DNA of 59,567 bases, from NCBI GenBank assembly GCA_014359765.1, contig JACIYT010000016.1, forward strand, positions 1 to 59,567. Reading direction: 5' to 3'. This document shows, in pieces, positions 18,257-26,868 of this stretch. Numbering within the stretch: the first letter of the stretch is position 1; the number at the start of each line of letters is the position of its first letter. Origin of the DNA: Roseovarius sp. (GTDB lineage: Bacteria > Pseudomonadota > Alphaproteobacteria > Rhodobacterales > Rhodobacteraceae). The notes under the pieces are model-generated. The model saw only the letters and a list, made by a program, of their open reading frames with translations, made no database searches and was not told the origin of the DNA. The translations under genes were made by a program, and so were the position numbers.

Positions 18257-18853
18257 TCATCCGCAGTCATGCGCCGCGCCACGACCGGCCCCGCCCTGCC
18301 CCGCCTCCAGAAAGCGGATCACCGTCTCGCCGTAGCGGCGTTCCTCGAGCAGGCGCAGCGCCGCGGGCGGGATGACGGCGTCCCCTTCCTCCCAGACGAC
18401 GAGCGCGCCAGGCGCGATCCACCCGCCCGCCAGCGCCGCCGCCAGCGCCGCCTCGCCCAGCCCCTTGCCATAGGGCGGATCGAGAAACACCAGATCGTGC
18501 GGCCCTTCCCTGTTGCCCCCCGGCCGGCGGGCATCCGCCGCGATCACCTTTGTCCGACCCTCGCCCCGGCAGAGCGAGATGTTCCGGCGCAGCAGGCCGA
18601 GCGCCTTGCGCCCGTTCTCGATGAAGGTGACGGCCTCTGCCCCGCGCGACAGCGCCTCGAGCCCGAGCGCGCCGGTGCCCGCAAAGAGATCGAGCACGCG
18701 CGCGCCCGTCACCGGATCGCCATAGCCGCCCGCCAGCACGTTGAAGAGCGCCTCGCGCACCCGGTCCGAGGTCGGCCGCAGATGGGCGCCCGCATCGCCC
18801 GCGCCAAGCGCCGCAAGCCGCAACCCGCGCTGTGCGCCGCCGATGATCCTCAC
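18257..18853 (-). CDS. rsmD: 16S rRNA (guanine(966)-N(2))-methyltransferase RsmD
   Basis: SAM-dependent enzyme that methylates G966 of 16S rRNA in the 30S subunit. The 198-aa product opens MRIIGGAQRGLRLAALG and has the landmarks RPTSDRVREALFNVLAG, the SAM-binding VLDLFAGTGALGLEALSRGA (near residue 53), ENGRKALGLLRRN and the catalytic LVFLDPPYGKG (DPPY). Its ATG overlaps the stop of the upstream reductase gene by four bases, so the two are translated from one message. Confidence 0.95.
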   Translation of the reverse strand: MRIIGGAQRGLRLAALGAGDAGAHLRPTSDRVREALFNVLAGGYGDPVTGARVLDLFAGTGALGLEALSRGAEAVTFIENGRKALGLLRRNISLCRGEGRTKVIAADARRPGGNREGPHDLVFLDPPYGKGLGEAALAAALAGGWIAPGALVVWEEGDAVIPPAALRLLEERRYGETVIRFLEAGQGGAGRGAAHDCG

Positions 18854-20052
18854 GCCAGAAGCGCCTTGAGATCGGTGTCGGGATCGGCGACGCGGGCCGG
18901 ATCGGCACCGCGCCCCGCCTCGATCAGCCGCTTGACCACCATATAGGCGCGCGGATCGTTCATCGCATCGACCGCCAGCAGGCGGTCGCCGGCGTAATAC
19001 CAGACCGAAAACGCCCCCGGCGTGTCGCGCGTCACCACCCGCTCATATCCGGCGCCCAGCCCGGCGATCTGCAATTTCACGTCGTATTGATCCGACCAGA
19101 ACCACGGCCTGGGCTGATAGGCCGTGCCGCGCCCCAGGATGTTATCGGCCACGCATTCGGCCATGTCGATGGCATTGGGCACACTCTCGAGTCGCAGCCG
19201 CCCGCCCCGATACGGAAAGGAGGCGCAATCGCCCGCGGCCCATATTGCCGGGTCGGAGGTGCGGCCCTCTTCGTCCACGGCGATACCGTCCGCCACCTCG
19301 AGCCCCGCCGCCTCGGCCAGCGTTGTCTCGGGGGTGATGCCGATGCCGGCGATCACCATGTCGGCGGCGATCCCGGTGCCGTCGGTGAGGCGCGCGCCGG
19401 TCACGCGGGTATCACCAGTCAACCGCTCGAGGCCCACCCCCTCGCGGATCGTGACACCGTGGCGGGTGTGGAGCGCGCGGAAATAATCGGCGGTCTCGGG
19501 GGCGGCGACCCGCCCGAGAATGCGCGGCGCCATTTCGATCAGCGTCACGGCCATGCCCCGGCTGACCGCCACCGCCGCCGCCTCGAGCCCGATATAGCCG
19601 CCGCCGACGATCAGGAGGCGCGCGCCGGCCCTGATCCCCGGCGCCATGGCATCGATATCGGCCAGCGTGCGCACCACATGCACGCCCGCCAGATCGCCGC
19701 CGATCGCCGCAGGCAGGCGGCGCGGCCGCGCCCCGGTGGCAAGCACGAGATGGCTGTAGCCGAGCCGCTCATCCCCCATCACCACGGCGCGCGCGGCGCG
19801 GTCGATGGCCGTCACGCGCACCCCCATGCGCAGCGCGATCCCGGCCTCGGCATAGTAGCTCAAGGGGCGCAGAAAGAGCCGCTCGCGCGGCATTTCGCCC
19901 AGCAGGTATTTCTTGGAGAGCGGCGGGCGCTGATAGGGCGGCACGGGCTCTTCGCCGATCAGGGTGAGCGCGCCGGCATAGCCCCCGTCGCGCAGCCGCG
20001 CCACCAGCGACGCGCCCGCCTGCCCCGCCCCGATCACCACGATCCCCGCCAT
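18850..20052 (-). CDS. FAD-dependent NAD(P)H:ferredoxin/rubredoxin-type reductase
   Basis: Flavoprotein that passes electrons from NAD(P)H to a small iron-sulfur protein. The 400-aa product has an N-terminal FAD-binding GAGQAG motif (VVIGAGQAGAS), the YQRPPLSKKYLLGE segment, ATGARPRRLP, a second nucleotide-binding motif LLIVGGGYIGLEAAAVAV near residue 150, and the FAD-contacting DPAIWAAGDCASFPY; the C-terminal part has FWSDQYDVKLQIAG. This is the pattern of class-I ring-hydroxylating dioxygenase and cytochrome P450 reductases. No partner ferredoxin, P450 or dioxygenase gene lies nearby. It is coupled to rsmD by a four-base overlap. Confidence 0.9.
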   Translation of the reverse strand: MAGIVVIGAGQAGASLVARLRDGGYAGALTLIGEEPVPPYQRPPLSKKYLLGEMPRERLFLRPLSYYAEAGIALRMGVRVTAIDRAARAVVMGDERLGYSHLVLATGARPRRLPAAIGGDLAGVHVVRTLADIDAMAPGIRAGARLLIVGGGYIGLEAAAVAVSRGMAVTLIEMAPRILGRVAAPETADYFRALHTRHGVTIREGVGLERLTGDTRVTGARLTDGTGIAADMVIAGIGITPETTLAEAAGLEVADGIAVDEEGRTSDPAIWAAGDCASFPYRGGRLRLESVPNAIDMAECVADNILGRGTAYQPRPWFWSDQYDVKLQIAGLGAGYERVVTRDTPGAFSVWYYAGDRLLAVDAMNDPRAYMVVKRLIEAGRGADPARVADPDTDLKALLA

Positions 20053-20139
20053 GCCTGCCCCCGATTTGCCGTGGCCCCTTGCCTAGCACCGGCCTATGGT
20101 GACATCCAACCGCAAACCGACAGCAGAAAGGATTCGACC

Positions 20140-20628
20140 ATGACCATTTCCGTTGGCGACAAGCTGCCCGATGCGCCGCTCTTGCGGCTTGGTGCGAACG
20201 GCCCCGAGGAGCTGCGCATCGCCAGCCTGACCGAGGGGCGCAAGGTGGTGATCTTTGCCGTGCCCGGGGCCTATACGCCGACCTGTTCCTCCGCCCATGT
20301 GCCGAGCTTCATCCGCACGAAGGCTGCGTTCGACGCGAAAGGCGTGGACGAAATCATCTGCGTGAGCGTGAACGACCCCTTCGTGATGAAGGCCTGGGGC
20401 GAGGCGACCGGCGCGGCGGAGGCCGGGATCACCATGCTGGCCGATCCGCAAAGCGCCTTCACCAGGGCGATCGGGATGGATTTCGACGCGCCGCCCGCCG
20501 GCCTTCTGGGGCGCTCGCGGCGCTATGCCATGCTGGTCGAGGATGGCACGGTCCGCGTGCTCCATGTCGAGCAGAGCCCGGGCACCTGCGAGGCGACGGC
20601 GGGCGAATCGCTTCTGACCGAGATCTGA
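20140..20628 (+). CDS. Peroxiredoxin, Prx5 type
   Basis: Thiol peroxidase that reduces hydrogen peroxide and organic hydroperoxides. The 162-aa product has the peroxidatic cysteine in VPGAYTPTCSSAHVPSF (the PxxxTxxC motif, about residue 49), the FAVPGA strand, VSVNDPFVMKAWG and the C-terminal RSRRYAMLVEDGTV segment. The second cysteine (SPGTCEAT, near residue 151) may be the resolving cysteine or be glutathionylated, as in the Prx5 family. The ATG at 20140 is preceded by GAAAGGA. It is divergent from the reductase gene with 87 bases between them and convergent with the deformylase pair. Confidence 0.93.
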   Translation: MTISVGDKLPDAPLLRLGANGPEELRIASLTEGRKVVIFAVPGAYTPTCSSAHVPSFIRTKAAFDAKGVDEIICVSVNDPFVMKAWGEATGAAEAGITMLADPQSAFTRAIGMDFDAPPAGLLGRSRRYAMLVEDGTVRVLHVEQSPGTCEATAGESLLTEI

Positions 20629-20637
20629 GCCGCACGA

Positions 20638-20676
20638 AGGCGCGCCCCGGCCTCAGCCCGCCTTGCGGGCGCGCCT
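20638..20676. terminator. Possible bidirectional terminator between the peroxiredoxin and deformylase genes
   Basis: A 10-bp perfect inverted repeat (AGGCGCGCCC / GGGCGCGCCT) with a 19-base loop spans the gap between two convergent genes and overlaps the last codons of the deformylase-like gene. No T-run is present. Confidence 0.35.
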
Positions 20677-21141
20677 GAGCAACATGTCGCGTTTCACCCG
20701 GCTCAGCCGGTCGAAATACATCCGGCCCCGCAGATGGTCGATCTGGTGCTGCACCGAGGTCGCCCAGAGGCCCACGAAATCGCGCTCTTCCACCGCGCCT
20801 TCGGCATTGACAAAGCGCACGGTCACGGCGCGGGGCCGGGTGATGACCGCCGCGACGCCGGGCAGGCAGGGGCTCGCCTCCTCATGCGCGCGCAACTGCG
20901 CGCTGGCATGGAGGATCTCGGGATTGGCCATGCGCACCGCCTGGCCGCGCGCCTCGCTGGCATCGACCACCGCGAGCGCGCGCATCTCGCCGAGCTGGGT
21001 CGCGGCGAGGCCGACGCCGGGCATCGCCTCCATCACCGCGATCATTTCCGCCCATATGGCACGGATCTCGTCGGTGATGGCCGCCACGGGGGCCGCCGCC
21101 ATGCGCAGCCGCGCATCGGGCCAGCGCAGCACCGCCCTCAC
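20653..21141 (-). CDS. Peptide deformylase-like protein with altered active site
   Basis: Paralog of the canonical deformylase encoded just upstream. The 162-aa product keeps motif 1 (GVGLAATQLG), but motif 2, normally EGCLS, reads EEASPCLPG, and motif 3, normally HExDH, reads HQIDH with glutamine in place of the catalytic glutamate. The metal-ligand histidines and a cysteine are kept. Zinc/iron binding may therefore survive while hydrolysis of formyl-methionine is probably lost or weak. Second deformylase-like genes next to def are common in Rhodobacterales, so this is likely a retained paralog and not decay. Its ATG overlaps the def stop by four bases. Confidence 0.88.
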   Translation of the reverse strand: MRAVLRWPDARLRMAAAPVAAITDEIRAIWAEMIAVMEAMPGVGLAATQLGEMRALAVVDASEARGQAVRMANPEILHASAQLRAHEEASPCLPGVAAVITRPRAVTVRFVNAEGAVEERDFVGLWATSVQHQIDHLRGRMYFDRLSRVKRDMLLRRARKAG

Positions 21142-21656
21142 GCGCGGGCCTGCTCGCGCTTGAACTTGATCATCTTGCGGGTGATGAGCTGCCGGCGCAT
21201 CGCGCCGAGATGGTCGATGAAGAGCTTGCCGTCGAGGTGGTCGATCTCGTGCTGCACGCAGGTGGCCCAGAGCCCGCCAAAGCCCTCATGGTGCTCCTCC
21301 CCGTCAAGCCCGATCCAGCGCAGCTCCACCTCGGAGGGGCGCGTCACCTCGGCATATTGCTCGGGGATCGACAGGCACCCCTCCTCGTAAACGCGCGTTT
21401 CCTCGGAGGCTGCGACCACCTCGGGGTTGACCATCACCAGCGGGCGCGGCGCCTCGCCCTCGGCCTTGACGCAATCGAGCACGATCAGCCGCGAGAGAAC
21501 CCCCACCTGCGGCGCGGCAAGCCCGATGCCCGGCGCGTCATACATCGTCTCGAGCATGTCGGAGGCAAGCCGGCGCAGATCGTCGGTGATCTCGGGCACC
21601 GGCGCGCAGACCTTCTTGAGGCGCGGATCGGGATGAATGAGGATGGGGCGTTTCAT
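21138..21656 (-). CDS. def: Peptide deformylase
   Basis: Removes the formyl group from the N-terminal methionine of nascent proteins. The 172-aa product has all three family motifs intact: GIGLAAPQVG near residue 44, EGCLSIPEQYAEV near 94 (cysteine metal ligand) and QHEIDHLDGKLFIDHL near 137 (HExDH). It begins with the typical MKRPILIHPDPRLKKVC. It is followed without a gap by the degenerate paralog. The fmt gene, often downstream in this group, is not present; a convergent peroxiredoxin gene follows instead. Confidence 0.97.
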   Translation of the reverse strand: MKRPILIHPDPRLKKVCAPVPEITDDLRRLASDMLETMYDAPGIGLAAPQVGVLSRLIVLDCVKAEGEAPRPLVMVNPEVVAASEETRVYEEGCLSIPEQYAEVTRPSEVELRWIGLDGEEHHEGFGGLWATCVQHEIDHLDGKLFIDHLGAMRRQLITRKMIKFKREQARA

Positions 21657-21749
21657 GGCGCTGATTTAGGTGATCGGCGGCGGCTGCGCAACGGGGTTGC
21701 GCCCGCGCGCGCATCGGCTAGCCTGCCCGCGAGGTAACGGAGGCTTCCC

Positions 21750-22919
21750 ATGAATTTCGACGAAATCATCGACCGGCGCGGCACCCATTCGATGAAATGG
21801 GACATGATGGAGGCGAATTACGGCGTCTCGCCCGCGGACGGGATCGCCATGTGGGTTGCCGACATGGATTTCCGCCCGCCCGCCTGCGTCACCGAGGCGC
21901 TGCGCGCGATGACCGGTCACGGCATCTACGGCTATTACGGCGACGATGCGGGCTATCGCGCGGCGATCGGGTGGTGGATGAAGGAGCGCCACGGCTGGGA
22001 GGTGGACCCGGACGCGATCCTGACCACGCACGGGCTGGTCAACGGCACCGGGCTGTGCGTCGATGCCTTTACCGCGCCGGGAGATGCGGTGGTGCTCCTT
22101 ACCCCGGTCTATCACGCCTTTGCCCGGGTGATCCGCGCGGCGGGGCGCGAGGTGCGCGAATGCCCGCTGGTCAACGAGGCAGGCCGCTATGCGATGGATT
22201 TCGACAGCTGGGACGGGCTGATGACCGGCACCGAGCGCATGGTGATCCTGTGTTCGCCGCACAATCCCGGGGGCCGCGTCTGGACGCGGGCGGAATTGCA
22301 GGGCGTGGCCGAATTCGCGCGGCGGCACGATCTGATCCTGGTCTCGGACGAGATCCACCACGATCTGCTGATGCCCGGCCAGCGCCATATACCGATGGCC
22401 GATATCGAGGGGATCGCCGACCGGCTGGTGATGATGACCGCCGCCACCAAGACCTTCAACATCGCCGGCGCCCATACCGGCAACGTGATCATCCATGACG
22501 CGGGGCTGCGCGCGCGCCTTGGCGCGCGGATGGCCGCGCTCGGGATGTCGCCCAATTCCTTCGGCCTCGTCATGGCCGAGGCGGCCTATTCGCCCGAAGG
22601 GGCGGCCTGGGTCGATGCGCTCTGCGCCTATCTCGATGGCAATCGCGCGCTTTTCGACGCGGGCGTGAACGCGATCCCGGGCGTGCGCTCGATGCCGCTC
22701 GAGGCGACCTATCTGGCCTGGGTGGATTTCTCCGGCACCGGCATGACACCCGAGGAATTCACCCGCCGGGTCGAGCGCGACGCGCGCATCTGCGTCAATC
22801 ACGGGCCGAGCTTCGGCAGCGGCGGCGAGGCTTTCCTGCGCTTCAACATCGCCACGCCGCGCGCGCGCGTGGCCGAGGCGGTGGCGCGGCTTCAGGCGGC
22901 CTTCGGCGATCTGCAATAG
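21750..22919 (+). CDS. PatB/MalY-family PLP-dependent C-S lyase (cystathionine beta-lyase type)
   Basis: Fold-type I PLP enzyme that cleaves the C-S bond of cystathionine or related cysteine conjugates to give pyruvate, ammonia and a thiol. The 389-aa product starts MNFDEIIDRRGTHSMKWDMM, the hallmark N-terminus of the family, and has WVADMDFRPP, CSPHNPGGRVWTRAEL, LVSDEIHHDLLMPG and the Schiff-base lysine in TAATKTFNIAGAHTGN (Lys234). GGEAFLRFNIATPR near the end carries the carboxylate-binding arginine. A GGAGG ribosome binding site precedes the ATG. It is monocistronic and convergent with the EcsC-like gene. Confidence 0.92.
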   Translation: MNFDEIIDRRGTHSMKWDMMEANYGVSPADGIAMWVADMDFRPPACVTEALRAMTGHGIYGYYGDDAGYRAAIGWWMKERHGWEVDPDAILTTHGLVNGTGLCVDAFTAPGDAVVLLTPVYHAFARVIRAAGREVRECPLVNEAGRYAMDFDSWDGLMTGTERMVILCSPHNPGGRVWTRAELQGVAEFARRHDLILVSDEIHHDLLMPGQRHIPMADIEGIADRLVMMTAATKTFNIAGAHTGNVIIHDAGLRARLGARMAALGMSPNSFGLVMAEAAYSPEGAAWVDALCAYLDGNRALFDAGVNAIPGVRSMPLEATYLAWVDFSGTGMTPEEFTRRVERDARICVNHGPSFGSGGEAFLRFNIATPRARVAEAVARLQAAFGDLQ

Positions 22920-22925
22920 GGGTGT

Positions 22926-23696
22926 TCAACCGCGAGCCACGCGCCGCTCGGCGGCGCGCGCGCGAAACCGCGCGATGACCTCCTCCATGTCGCGATCGGC
23001 CTCGATGGCCAGCCGCCGCAGCCCGAAACGGACATGGGCCATGTCCTGATAATAGCGCGTGTAGGCGTAATTCGTGGCCGCCCCCGCCGCGGCACCCAGC
23101 ACCGGCACGGTCTGCGCCGCGAGTTTCTGCCCCAGCACCGCGGCAAGCCGCGGCGCCACCCGCGCGATGAGCGCGTTCAGCGTCGCGCCGGTCAGCGTCA
23201 GCCGCGTGCCGATCAGCCCCAGATCCGCCCCGTCATCGGCGGCAAGCGGCCCGGCGCTGCCAAAGACCGCGACGGATTCGAACCGCACCCCCGGCTCGGT
23301 CGGGGCAAAGCCGTGATCGGCGGCCACGTCCTGAATGGCGCGCAGCAGCACCGTCACCGTTACCGGCAATTCCGCCAGCGCCGTGGGCAGCCCGCCCATG
23401 CCGCCCGCCGCCCCCATCGCCGTGGTCAAGAGCCGCGCGCGCCAGCCTGGCAGCTCGGGCACACTGGCGCGCGTGCCATGCGCCGCCTCCGCCGCGTGAT
23501 GGAGCGCGCGCTCGGTCGCCGCGCCGAGGCGGTCGCGCACCTCGGGCGGGAGCCGCTCCAGCAGCCCCTCGGCCCGCGTGCCGACAATGTTGAGAAGCTC
23601 GATCACCCCGCCGCTGGCGCGCGCATTGCGCGCGATCAGCGCATCGAGCCGTGCGTCGAATGTCGCCCGGTCCGGCGGTTTTCCCAGTATTTCCAT
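22926..23696 (-). CDS. EcsC family protein
   Basis: Member of a family named after Bacillus EcsC, whose molecular role is not established. The 256-aa product contains GTRAEGLLERLPPEVRDRLGAATERALHHA, a glycine-rich hydrophobic stretch (LLTTAMGAAGGMGGLPTALAELPVTVTVLLRAIQDVA) typical of EcsC, and a second hydrophobic glycine/alanine segment (QTVPVLGAAAGAATNYAYTRYY) before a charged tail. The two hydrophobic segments suggest membrane association. The ATG at 23696 has no strong ribosome binding site but starts the conserved part. It lies 50 bases downstream of the acetyltransferase gene on the same strand. Confidence 0.82.
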   Translation of the reverse strand: MEILGKPPDRATFDARLDALIARNARASGGVIELLNIVGTRAEGLLERLPPEVRDRLGAATERALHHAAEAAHGTRASVPELPGWRARLLTTAMGAAGGMGGLPTALAELPVTVTVLLRAIQDVAADHGFAPTEPGVRFESVAVFGSAGPLAADDGADLGLIGTRLTLTGATLNALIARVAPRLAAVLGQKLAAQTVPVLGAAAGAATNYAYTRYYQDMAHVRFGLRRLAIEADRDMEEVIARFRARAAERRVARG

Positions 23697-23746
23697 CGCC
23701 ACGCCCTCATCCGCCCTCTCCGAGATGACCGCGCGCGCGCCCGATT

Positions 23747-24232
23747 TCAAGCCGCCCGCGTGACCGCCCCCGCGATCCCCTCCCAGGCGCCCGGCACGAG
23801 CGCCAGCCCCAGCACCCGCGCGGGATTGGTCGGCGGCGGCATCTCCACCCCGTCGAGCCGGGCAAAGCCGAAGCGCCCGTAATAGGGCGCATCCCCCACC
23901 AGCATCACCCGCGTCCAGCCGAGCGCGCGCGCCCGCGCGAGGCTCTCGCGGATGAGCCAGCCGCCCAGCCCTTCGCCCTGGTGGGTGGGATGGACCGCGA
24001 CCGGGCCAAGCAGCAGCGCCTCGGCCCCGCCCACCCGCACCGGCCAGTAACGGATCGCGCCCCCGAGCGTCCCGTCGCCCTCGCGCGCCAGCAGGCAGAG
24101 CGGCGCCACCGGCGCCACCCCGTCGCGCAGCCGATAGGATGAGAGCGCCTCGCGCCCGGGCGCGAAACACAGGTCCAGCAGCGCCTCGACCTCCCAGTAA
24201 TCCGCAGGCTCTTCCTGCCGCAATTCGACCAT
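23747..24232 (-). CDS. GNAT family N-acetyltransferase (YhbS-like)
   Basis: Acetyl-CoA-dependent acyltransferase of unknown acceptor. The 161-aa product has VELRQEEPADYWEVEALLDLCF at the start, the beta4 strand LLLGPVAVHPTHQGEGLGGWLIRESLARARALG with the acetyl-CoA pyrophosphate loop (QxxGxG/L), and VMLVGDAPYYGRFGFARL, the combination typical of the YhbS-like subgroup that has a Y-GRFGF motif. It is probably co-transcribed with the EcsC-like gene. It is divergent from the flavin reductase-like gene across 90 bases. Confidence 0.88.
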   Translation of the reverse strand: MVELRQEEPADYWEVEALLDLCFAPGREALSSYRLRDGVAPVAPLCLLAREGDGTLGGAIRYWPVRVGGAEALLLGPVAVHPTHQGEGLGGWLIRESLARARALGWTRVMLVGDAPYYGRFGFARLDGVEMPPPTNPARVLGLALVPGAWEGIAGAVTRAA

Positions 24233-24322
24233 GGCGCGCCCGCACCCTCCGAGATTTGTCTGGCCAAGCGCCTAGCACGGCGCTAGCTCTGGCACAAAAC
24301 CGAAGTTGCCGTGGAGAACCGC

Positions 24323-24928
24323 ATGTTCTACCGCCCCGAGGAAGGCCACGGCCTGCCGCACAACCCCTTCAACGCGGTGGTCACGCCGCGCCCGATCGGC
24401 TGGATCGCGACGCGCGGGGCGGACGGGCGCGACAATCTCGCGCCCTATTCGTTCTTCAACGCGGTGGCCTATGTGCCGCCGCAGGTGATGTTCGCCTCCA
24501 CCTCTGCCAAGGCGGACCGCGGCGACACCAAGGACAGCGTGGCCAATATCCGCGAAACCGGCGTGTTCTGCGTCAATATCGTGAGCGCGGCGCTCACCGA
24601 TGCGATGAACCGCACCTCGGGTCCCTGGGCGCGCGAGGTCGATGAATTTGCCGATGCGGGGATCGACAAGGCGGATTGCGAGACCATCGCCTGCGCCCGG
24701 GTGGCGGCGGCCCCGGCCGCGCTCGAATGCCGGCTGACGCAGATCGTGCAATTGCGCGGCGCCGCCAATTTCGCCGTGTTCGGCGAGGTGACCGGCGTGC
24801 ATCTGCGCGATGATTGCCTTGTGGACGGGATTTTCGACGTGACCCGCTTTCAGCCGCTCACCCGCCTCGGCTATCAGGATTATGCGGTGATCCGCGAGAA
24901 ATTCAGCCTCAAGCGGCCCGGCGAATAG
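24323..24928 (+). CDS. Flavin reductase-like (FMN-binding split barrel) protein
   Basis: Split-barrel flavoprotein family that includes NAD(P)H:flavin reductases and FMN-binding proteins. The 201-aa product has HNPFNAVVTPRPIGWIATRGADGRDNLAPYSFFNAVAYVPPQVMFAS (flavin-binding strands, residues about 13-60), KDSVANIRETGVFCVNIVS and the C-terminal GIFDVTRFQPLTRLGYQDYAVI. This PRPIGWIAT subgroup usually lacks an adjacent oxygenase, as here. The ATG at 24323 is chosen because GGAG lies six bases upstream; a GTG at 24311 is in frame but overlaps that site. Confidence 0.88.
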   Translation: MFYRPEEGHGLPHNPFNAVVTPRPIGWIATRGADGRDNLAPYSFFNAVAYVPPQVMFASTSAKADRGDTKDSVANIRETGVFCVNIVSAALTDAMNRTSGPWAREVDEFADAGIDKADCETIACARVAAAPAALECRLTQIVQLRGAANFAVFGEVTGVHLRDDCLVDGIFDVTRFQPLTRLGYQDYAVIREKFSLKRPGE

Positions 24929-25005
24929 GACGTCCCGCGCCATGATCGGAGGGCGCGGTGTCGCGCGATTCGACGCCGTGTCCGCGTGCGCACCGCCTCG
25001 GCCCC

Positions 25006-26670
25006 TCACCCCGCCGAAATCGCAGTGCCGAGGCGGGCCGCGCGCTGCGATCGCCCCTCGCGCCCGAGCGTCCGGCACAGGATCAGCACCGGCAGCAGGC
25101 CAAAGGCCACCAGAACCAGCGATGGCACCGCCGCCTCCGACAGCCGCTCGTCGGCGGCGAGGCGGTGCGCCTGCACCGCCAGCGTCTGAAAGTTGAACGG
25201 ATGCAGGATCAGCGTCGCGGGCAGTTCCTTCATCACATCGACAAAGACGATCAGCAACGCGGTCATCACCGAGGCCCGTGCCACCGGCAGATGCACCCGC
25301 GCCAGCAGCCGCGGCCCCGGCTGGCCGAGCGAGCGCCCGATCGCATCGAAATGCAGCGGCACCGTGGCCATGCCGCTGTCGTAGGCATTGAGGGCGGCCG
25401 CCATGAAGCGCACGACATAGGCCATCACCATGAGCCAGATCGACCCCGTGATCAGAAGTCCCGTGCGGATACCGAAGGTCTCGCGCATGAAGGCGTCGAG
25501 CGCGTTGTCGAAGGCGGCCATCGGCACCATCAGCCCGACCGCAATCACCCCCCCAGGCACCGCATAGCCCAGCCCCGCGCCCAGCACCAGCCAGCGCGAG
25601 ACGCGCCCGGGCCGCGTGCGCGCGCGAAAGCCCACGAGGATCGCCCCCAGCACCGTCAGCACCGAAGCCACGGCCGCGAGCGTCAGCGAGTTCGACATGA
25701 ATCCCAGGTAACGCGGCGACAGAAGATCCTGCCCGGAGCCCACGGCCATCACGCCCAGCATGACGATCGGCAGGATGAACCCGAAGAGCACCGGCAGAAA
25801 GCACAGCGTGAAGGCGCCCGCAGCCGCCAGCCCCGAAAGGCGCGGGCGCTCCATGCTCTCGAAACGCGCGCCGCGCCCGGCGGTGCGCATCCGCCCTCGG
25901 CTCACCCGTTCGAGCACCGCCAGCAACAGGGCAAAGCTCAGCAGACAGAGCGCCAGCTGCGCCGCCGCGGCCCGGTCCCCGAGGCTGAACCAGGCCTGAT
26001 AGATACCCGTGGCAAAGGTCTGCACGTTGAAGAAGGCGACCGTGCCGAAATCGGCGATGGTCTCCATCACCGCCAGAAGCGCCCCTCCGGCAATGGCGGG
26101 GCGCGCCATCGGCAGGGCGACGCGGCGGAACGCATGGACAGGCGAGCGCCCGAGCGTGCGCGCCACCAGAAAGGCATTGGCCGATTGCTGCCGGAACGAG
26201 GCGCGCGCCAGCAGATAGACGTAAGGATAGAGCACGATGGTCAGCATCACCGCGGCACCGCCGAGACTGCGCACCTCGGGAAACCAGTAGTCGCGCGGCC
26301 CCCAGCCGGTGACGGCGCGTAGCGCGGTCTGGACCGGCCCGGGATGGTCGAGCATATGCGTATAGGCATAGGCCATGACATAGGCGGGAAAGGCGAGCGG
26401 CAGCGCGAGCGCCACCTCGAGCAACCGCACGCCGGGAAACCGATAGACCGTCACCAGCCAGGCGGTGAGCGATCCGATGATCGCCGTGCTCACGCCGACG
26501 ATCGCCGCCAGCTTGAGCGTATTGACGGCATAGCGTGGCAGCACCGGCGCCAGCACCGAGCGCCAGGTTTCCAGATCCCCGGTGAGCGCGGCCAGAACCG
26601 CCGCCATGATCGGCGCGAGACAGAGAACCACCACGATCCAGGCCGCACGATGAAGAAGGCGTTCGCCCAT
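25006..26670 (-). CDS. ABC transporter permease, iron(III) type (FbpB-like, fused double permease)
   Basis: Inner-membrane permease with two homologous halves in one 554-aa chain, as in FbpB/AfuB/ThiP-type importers for Fe3+ or related substrates. About twelve hydrophobic segments are visible. Each half has an ATPase-coupling EAA-like loop: RTLGRSPVHAFRRVALPMARPAIAGG (about 190-215) and RSLGQPGPRLLARVHLPVARASVMTA (about 460-485). YRFPGVRLLEVALALPLAFPAYVMAYAY is characteristic of the iron branch. No periplasmic binding protein or ATPase gene is adjacent, so the partners must be encoded elsewhere. It is convergent with the flavin reductase gene. Confidence 0.92.
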   Translation of the reverse strand: MGERLLHRAAWIVVVLCLAPIMAAVLAALTGDLETWRSVLAPVLPRYAVNTLKLAAIVGVSTAIIGSLTAWLVTVYRFPGVRLLEVALALPLAFPAYVMAYAYTHMLDHPGPVQTALRAVTGWGPRDYWFPEVRSLGGAAVMLTIVLYPYVYLLARASFRQQSANAFLVARTLGRSPVHAFRRVALPMARPAIAGGALLAVMETIADFGTVAFFNVQTFATGIYQAWFSLGDRAAAAQLALCLLSFALLLAVLERVSRGRMRTAGRGARFESMERPRLSGLAAAGAFTLCFLPVLFGFILPIVMLGVMAVGSGQDLLSPRYLGFMSNSLTLAAVASVLTVLGAILVGFRARTRPGRVSRWLVLGAGLGYAVPGGVIAVGLMVPMAAFDNALDAFMRETFGIRTGLLITGSIWLMVMAYVVRFMAAALNAYDSGMATVPLHFDAIGRSLGQPGPRLLARVHLPVARASVMTALLIVFVDVMKELPATLILHPFNFQTLAVQAHRLAADERLSEAAVPSLVLVAFGLLPVLILCRTLGREGRSQRAARLGTAISAG

Positions 26671-26868
26671 GAAAACGGCGCTCCGATCCCTGATGGCGCA
26701 CTATCCTGTCGGCGCCGTGCCTTTCAGGCTGCGCCGATGACCCGCATCCGCGGCACCCCTGCTCGTGCCAACTGTGCCCCGCCCTGTCAAGGCGGTCGCG
26801 CCCCGGCGGGACGGGCCGCGGCAGCCGATGCCGGCGCCGGGCCGCGTTCGGGACACCGCCAGGCGGCA

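Noticed and set aside
18083..18946. Plus-strand open frame overlapping rsmD
   Set aside because: rsmD on the minus strand has intact SAM and DPPY motifs; the plus frame is Arg/Ala-rich and motif-free.
26671..26868. 198-base gap between the ABC permease and DUF1217 genes, examined for a tRNA or small gene
   Set aside because: No tRNA-like cloverleaf, T-loop sequence, ribosome binding site or conserved peptide was seen; only GC-rich sequence with weak hairpins.
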